Source of the DNA: Pseudomonas sp. GM21
GTDB taxonomy: Bacteria; Pseudomonadota; Gammaproteobacteria; Pseudomonadales; Pseudomonadaceae
DNA length: 64,000 nt
Assembly (NCBI RefSeq): GCF_000282215.1
Contig: NZ_AKJS01000034.1
Coordinates: 29,673-93,672 of the forward strand
Reading direction: 5' to 3'
Position 1 is the first letter of the stretch. Every line of letters begins with the position of its first letter. Below are positions 61,383 to 64,000 of the stretch, one piece after another. The notes under the pieces were generated by a model. It had not been told where the DNA came from. It saw only the letters and a program-made list of their open reading frames with translations, and made no database searches. Position numbers and translations under genes: made by a program.

Positions 61383-61408
61383 CCCCTCGAAAGAGGGGTT
61401 TTTTTTTG
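61383..61408 (+). terminator. Intrinsic terminator of flgBCDE
   Basis: CCCCTC (61383-61388) pairs with GAGGGG (61393-61398) around GAAA, followed by a run of T. The rest of the 332-bp gap (61409-61690) shows nothing I can assign. Confidence 0.88.
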
Positions 61409-61690
61409 GATTTTTCTCGGATACAAAAATCCTGGTGGTCTGTATTGGCTCCATCTCGAACAGGCTGAACCGTCGCTCCACATTGGGTTTGCGTTGTGCC
61501 TGATAACCCCATTCAGGCAAAAATCCATTGGTGTGATCACCCAGGGTTATCGCCGGATACGCATAAGTGATTATCCGCTCCCCCGAGCGCTGGCTAAAGT
61601 CGCTCCATCGAATGCCGGAACCCGCTCCCGAGCGGCTCTGCGCAGCGACCTGACAATTACAAGAAGCCGGCAGCGCAAGGAACTGTATTC

Positions 61691-62866
61691 ATGAAAATCA
61701 AAGCCATCCGTACCCGCGTTTTTGAGTGGAAAGGCAAAGTCGTTCCCCCTCAAGCACACTTCTGCACCAACGCCAGCGACATCCTGTTCGAACGCGGTGA
61801 CGCCATGGGCTCGTTCCGTTTTCACGGCTGGCTGGTGGTGGAAGTCGAGACCGATACCGGTCTGGTCGGCATCGGTAACTGCGCACTGGCGCCGCGCGTG
61901 GCCAAGGAAATCATCGACACCTACCTGGCCCCGATCGCCATCGGCGAAGACCCGTTCGACAACGAATACATCTGGCAGAAGATGTACCGCCAGAGCCACG
62001 CCTGGGGCCGTAAAGGCATCGGCATGGCGGCGATCTCGGCCATCGACATCGCCATCTGGGACATCATGGGCAAAGCCGTAAACAAGCCGGTGTTCAAATT
62101 ACTCGGCGGGCGCACCAAGGAAAAAATCTGGACCTACGCCTCCAAACTCTACGCCAATGACAACCTCGACCTGTTCCTCGAAGAAGCCCAGGGCTATTTG
62201 AACCAGGGTTTCACCGCGCTGAAAATGCGTTTCGGCTACGGCCCGAAAGACGGCCCGGCGGGCATGCGCAAGAACATCGAACAAGTGCGCGCGCTGCGTA
62301 ATCTGGCCGGCCCCGACATCGACATCATGCTCGAATGCTACATGGGCTGGACCCTGGAATATGCGCGGCGCATGTTGCCCAAACTCGCCGAATTCGAGCC
62401 GCGCTGGCTGGAAGAACCGGTGATCGCCGATGACATCGAGGGCTACATCGAGCTGAAAAAAATGGGGATCATGCCGATCTCTGGCGGTGAGCATGAGTTC
62501 ACCTCCTACGGCTTCAAAGACCTGCTGGAACGTCGCGCTGTCGACGTGATCCAGTACGACACCAACCGCGTGGGCGGCATCACCGCCGCGCGCAAGATCA
62601 ACGCCATGGCCGAAGCCTGGTCGGTGCCGGTTATTCCCCACGCCGGACAGATGCACAACTACCACCTGACCATGTCTACCACTGCCTCGCCAATGGCCGA
62701 GTTCTTCCCGGTGTTCGACGTCGAGGTCGGCAACGAACTCTTCTACTACGTGTTCAAGGGCGAGCCGCAACCGGTCAACGGCTACATCCAGCTCGACGAC
62801 AACACGCCAGGCCTGGGTCTGGAAATCTCCGATGAGTATTTGAGCGACTTCAACATCATCGAGTGA
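61691..62866 (+). CDS. Sugar-acid dehydratase of the enolase superfamily (RhmD/LyxD-like)
   Basis: The 391-residue mandelate racemase-type enzyme has a probable base K178 with R180 ([11 protein letters not shown]). Metal ligands are E215 (IMLECYMGW), E241/E242 (RWLEEPV) and E267 (SGGEHEF), and the probable acid is H317 (VIPHAGQMH). It resembles L-rhamnonate dehydratase but sits with an AraD1-type FAH gene and an aldehyde dehydrogenase. That context fits dehydration of a C5 aldonate, for example L-lyxonate, to its 2-keto-3-deoxy acid. AAGGAA precedes the ATG. The substrate is inference from family and context. Confidence 0.8.
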   Translation: MKIKAIRTRVFEWKGKVVPPQAHFCTNASDILFERGDAMGSFRFHGWLVVEVETDTGLVGIGNCALAPRVAKEIIDTYLAPIAIGEDPFDNEYIWQKMYRQSHAWGRKGIGMAAISAIDIAIWDIMGKAVNKPVFKLLGGRTKEKIWTYASKLYANDNLDLFLEEAQGYLNQGFTALKMRFGYGPKDGPAGMRKNIEQVRALRNLAGPDIDIMLECYMGWTLEYARRMLPKLAEFEPRWLEEPVIADDIEGYIELKKMGIMPISGGEHEFTSYGFKDLLERRAVDVIQYDTNRVGGITAARKINAMAEAWSVPVIPHAGQMHNYHLTMSTTASPMAEFFPVFDVEVGNELFYYVFKGEPQPVNGYIQLDDNTPGLGLEISDEYLSDFNIIE

Positions 62867-62918
62867 CCTTGAGGCGTCGCTTTCGGGCGGCGCCATCCCC
62901 GACTTTCTGGAGGCCGTC

Positions 62919-63914
62919 ATGCGCCTGATTCAATTTGAAAATACTGCCGGTGAGCGTCAGGTCGGCCTCGTCGACGGGACCCAGGTGCAGGTGCTCAAAG
63001 GCACCCGCAGCACCCGTGAACTGGCACTCGCGGCGATTCGCGCCCAACGTAGCCTGCAAGAAGAAGTCGCTCAACGCGGCACCGAGGCAGGCCCGGATTA
63101 CGCGCAACTGTTGCAACAGGGCAAGGTCCTGCCGCCGTTGGATCACGAGGACCCGGCCCATTGCCTGATCAGCGGCACTGGCCTGACTCATCTGGGCAGC
63201 GCAGCGGCGCGGGACAAAATGCACCAGCAGGACGGCGCCGTCGAAGCCGGCATGACCGACACCATGCGCATCTTCAAGTGGGGCCTGGAGGGCGGAAAAC
63301 CGGCGGAGGGGCAGGTTGGCGCGCAACCGGAATGGTTCTACAAGGGTGACGGCAGCATCGTCGTGCGCCCCGGTGCGGATTTTCCGGTGCCGCCGTTTGC
63401 AGAGGACGCCGGTGAAGAACCTGAATTGACCGGTCTTTATGTCATTGGCGACGACGGCCTGCCATATCGCGTGGGTTATGCCTTGGGCAACGAGTTTTCC
63501 GACCATGTGATGGAACGGCGCAATTACCTGTACCTGGCGCATTCGAAACTGCGCTATTGCTCGTATGGTCCCGAGCTGCGCGTAGGTGAATTGCCCAGGC
63601 ACCTGGTCGGCACCAGCCGCATCAAACGCAACGGCGAAACGATATGGGAAAAGGAATTTCTCAGCGGCGAAGACAACATGTGCCACAGCCTCGCCAACCT
63701 CGAATTCCACCACTTCAAATACACGCAGTTTTTGCGCCCCGGCGATGTCCACGTGCACTACTTCGGCACCGCCACGCTGTCGTTTGCCGACGGCGTGAAA
63801 ACCCAGCCGGGCGATCGTTTTCAGATCAGCCTCGATGAGTTCGGCGCGCCGTTGGTCAACGGTATCGGCGAAAGCACCCCACCGTTGGCCATCGGCCAGG
63901 TGCGTGCGCTTTAA
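62919..63914 (+). CDS. AraD1-type FAH-family dehydratase
   Basis: The 331-residue FAH-fold protein of the AraD1/GguC group has RLIQFENTAGERQVGLVDG at the start, ISGTGLTHLGSAAARDKM, EPELTGLYVIGDDGLPYRVGYALGNEFSDHVMERRNYLYLAHSKLRYCSYGPEL and DNMCHSLANLEFHHFKY. AraD1-type proteins dehydrate 2-keto-3-deoxy pentonates to 2-oxoglutarate semialdehyde. GGAGG precedes the ATG. It lies 52 bp after the dehydratase and 42 bp before an aldehyde dehydrogenase start, consistent with one operon. Confidence 0.82.
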   Translation: MRLIQFENTAGERQVGLVDGTQVQVLKGTRSTRELALAAIRAQRSLQEEVAQRGTEAGPDYAQLLQQGKVLPPLDHEDPAHCLISGTGLTHLGSAAARDKMHQQDGAVEAGMTDTMRIFKWGLEGGKPAEGQVGAQPEWFYKGDGSIVVRPGADFPVPPFAEDAGEEPELTGLYVIGDDGLPYRVGYALGNEFSDHVMERRNYLYLAHSKLRYCSYGPELRVGELPRHLVGTSRIKRNGETIWEKEFLSGEDNMCHSLANLEFHHFKYTQFLRPGDVHVHYFGTATLSFADGVKTQPGDRFQISLDEFGAPLVNGIGESTPPLAIGQVRAL

Positions 63915-63956
63915 GTCCTCAATTACCAGCCTTATTGGCCGGTCAAGGAATCACTC

Positions 63957-64000
63957 ATGACCACGTTACTGGGACACAACTACATCGGCGGCCGCCGCAC
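63957..64000 (+). CDS. Aldehyde dehydrogenase, 5' end only
   Basis: Only MTTLLGHNYIGGRRT is inside the window, the usual beginning of 2-oxoglutarate semialdehyde (NADP+) dehydrogenases of Pseudomonas sugar-acid operons. AAGGAA precedes the ATG. With the two genes upstream it would complete aldonate conversion to 2-oxoglutarate. The call rests on 14 residues and on context. Confidence 0.5.
   Translation, partial: MTTLLGHNYIGGRR

Overview
The window is a chromosomal segment of a Pseudomonas, most likely of the P. fluorescens group. The evidence is the gene content and order: aot arginine transport with argR, the aru (arginine succinyltransferase) operon, alaS-lysC-rsmA followed by tRNA-Ser and tRNA-Arg genes, amrZ, and flgZ-flgN-flgM / flgA / cheV-cheR / flgBCDE. 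Three families of paired REP-like elements, typical of Pseudomonas intergenic DNA, support this.

Positions 1-11940 look accessory. After the 3' end of a Cache-domain gene, a NodD-like LysR regulator (573-1478) faces an eight-gene minus-strand operon (1511-9653). The operon encodes two FAH-fold hydrolases, a type I extradiol dioxygenase, a D-2-hydroxyacid dehydrogenase, an enolase paralogue with altered active-site residues, an APH-fold small-molecule kinase, an FAD monooxygenase and a SnoaL-like protein. A divergent glutathione transferase (10067-10801) and an AraC regulator (10963-11940) complete it. It reads as an aromatic ring-cleavage pathway joined to a reductase-kinase-enolase module. 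I do not recognise this combination and consider it the best candidate here for an undescribed system.

Positions 12628-38464 are largely core metabolism: nrdB with a possible NrdR box and a long leader, a DUF2790 protein, acs, aotJQMOP-argR, a 1614-residue dermonecrotic-toxin/LRR protein, and aruCFGDB-hyp-aruE. An FMN riboswitch then precedes a lumazine synthase paralogue, followed by ltaE. ArgR, encoded at the end of the aot cluster, probably controls both arginine uptake and catabolism, since TGTCGC-N8-AA half-sites lie upstream of aotJ and aruC.

Positions 38611-53635 hold alaS, lysC, rsmA, four tRNA genes, a secreted SmpA-like protein, mgtE, amrZ, an isolated phnN, two very small membrane-type genes, chrA, a response regulator/histidine kinase pair, a decayed glutamine-synthetase-family fragment and an MFS transporter.

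Positions 53647-61408 form a flagellar and chemotaxis block: flgM-flgN-flgZ behind a sigma28-type promoter, flgA divergent from cheV-cheR, and flgBCDE behind a sigma54-type promoter. The window ends in a sugar-acid catabolic operon (dehydratase of the enolase superfamily, AraD1-type FAH protein, start of an aldehyde dehydrogenase) that should convert a C5 aldonate to 2-oxoglutarate. All calls come from reading the sequence; no database search was run.
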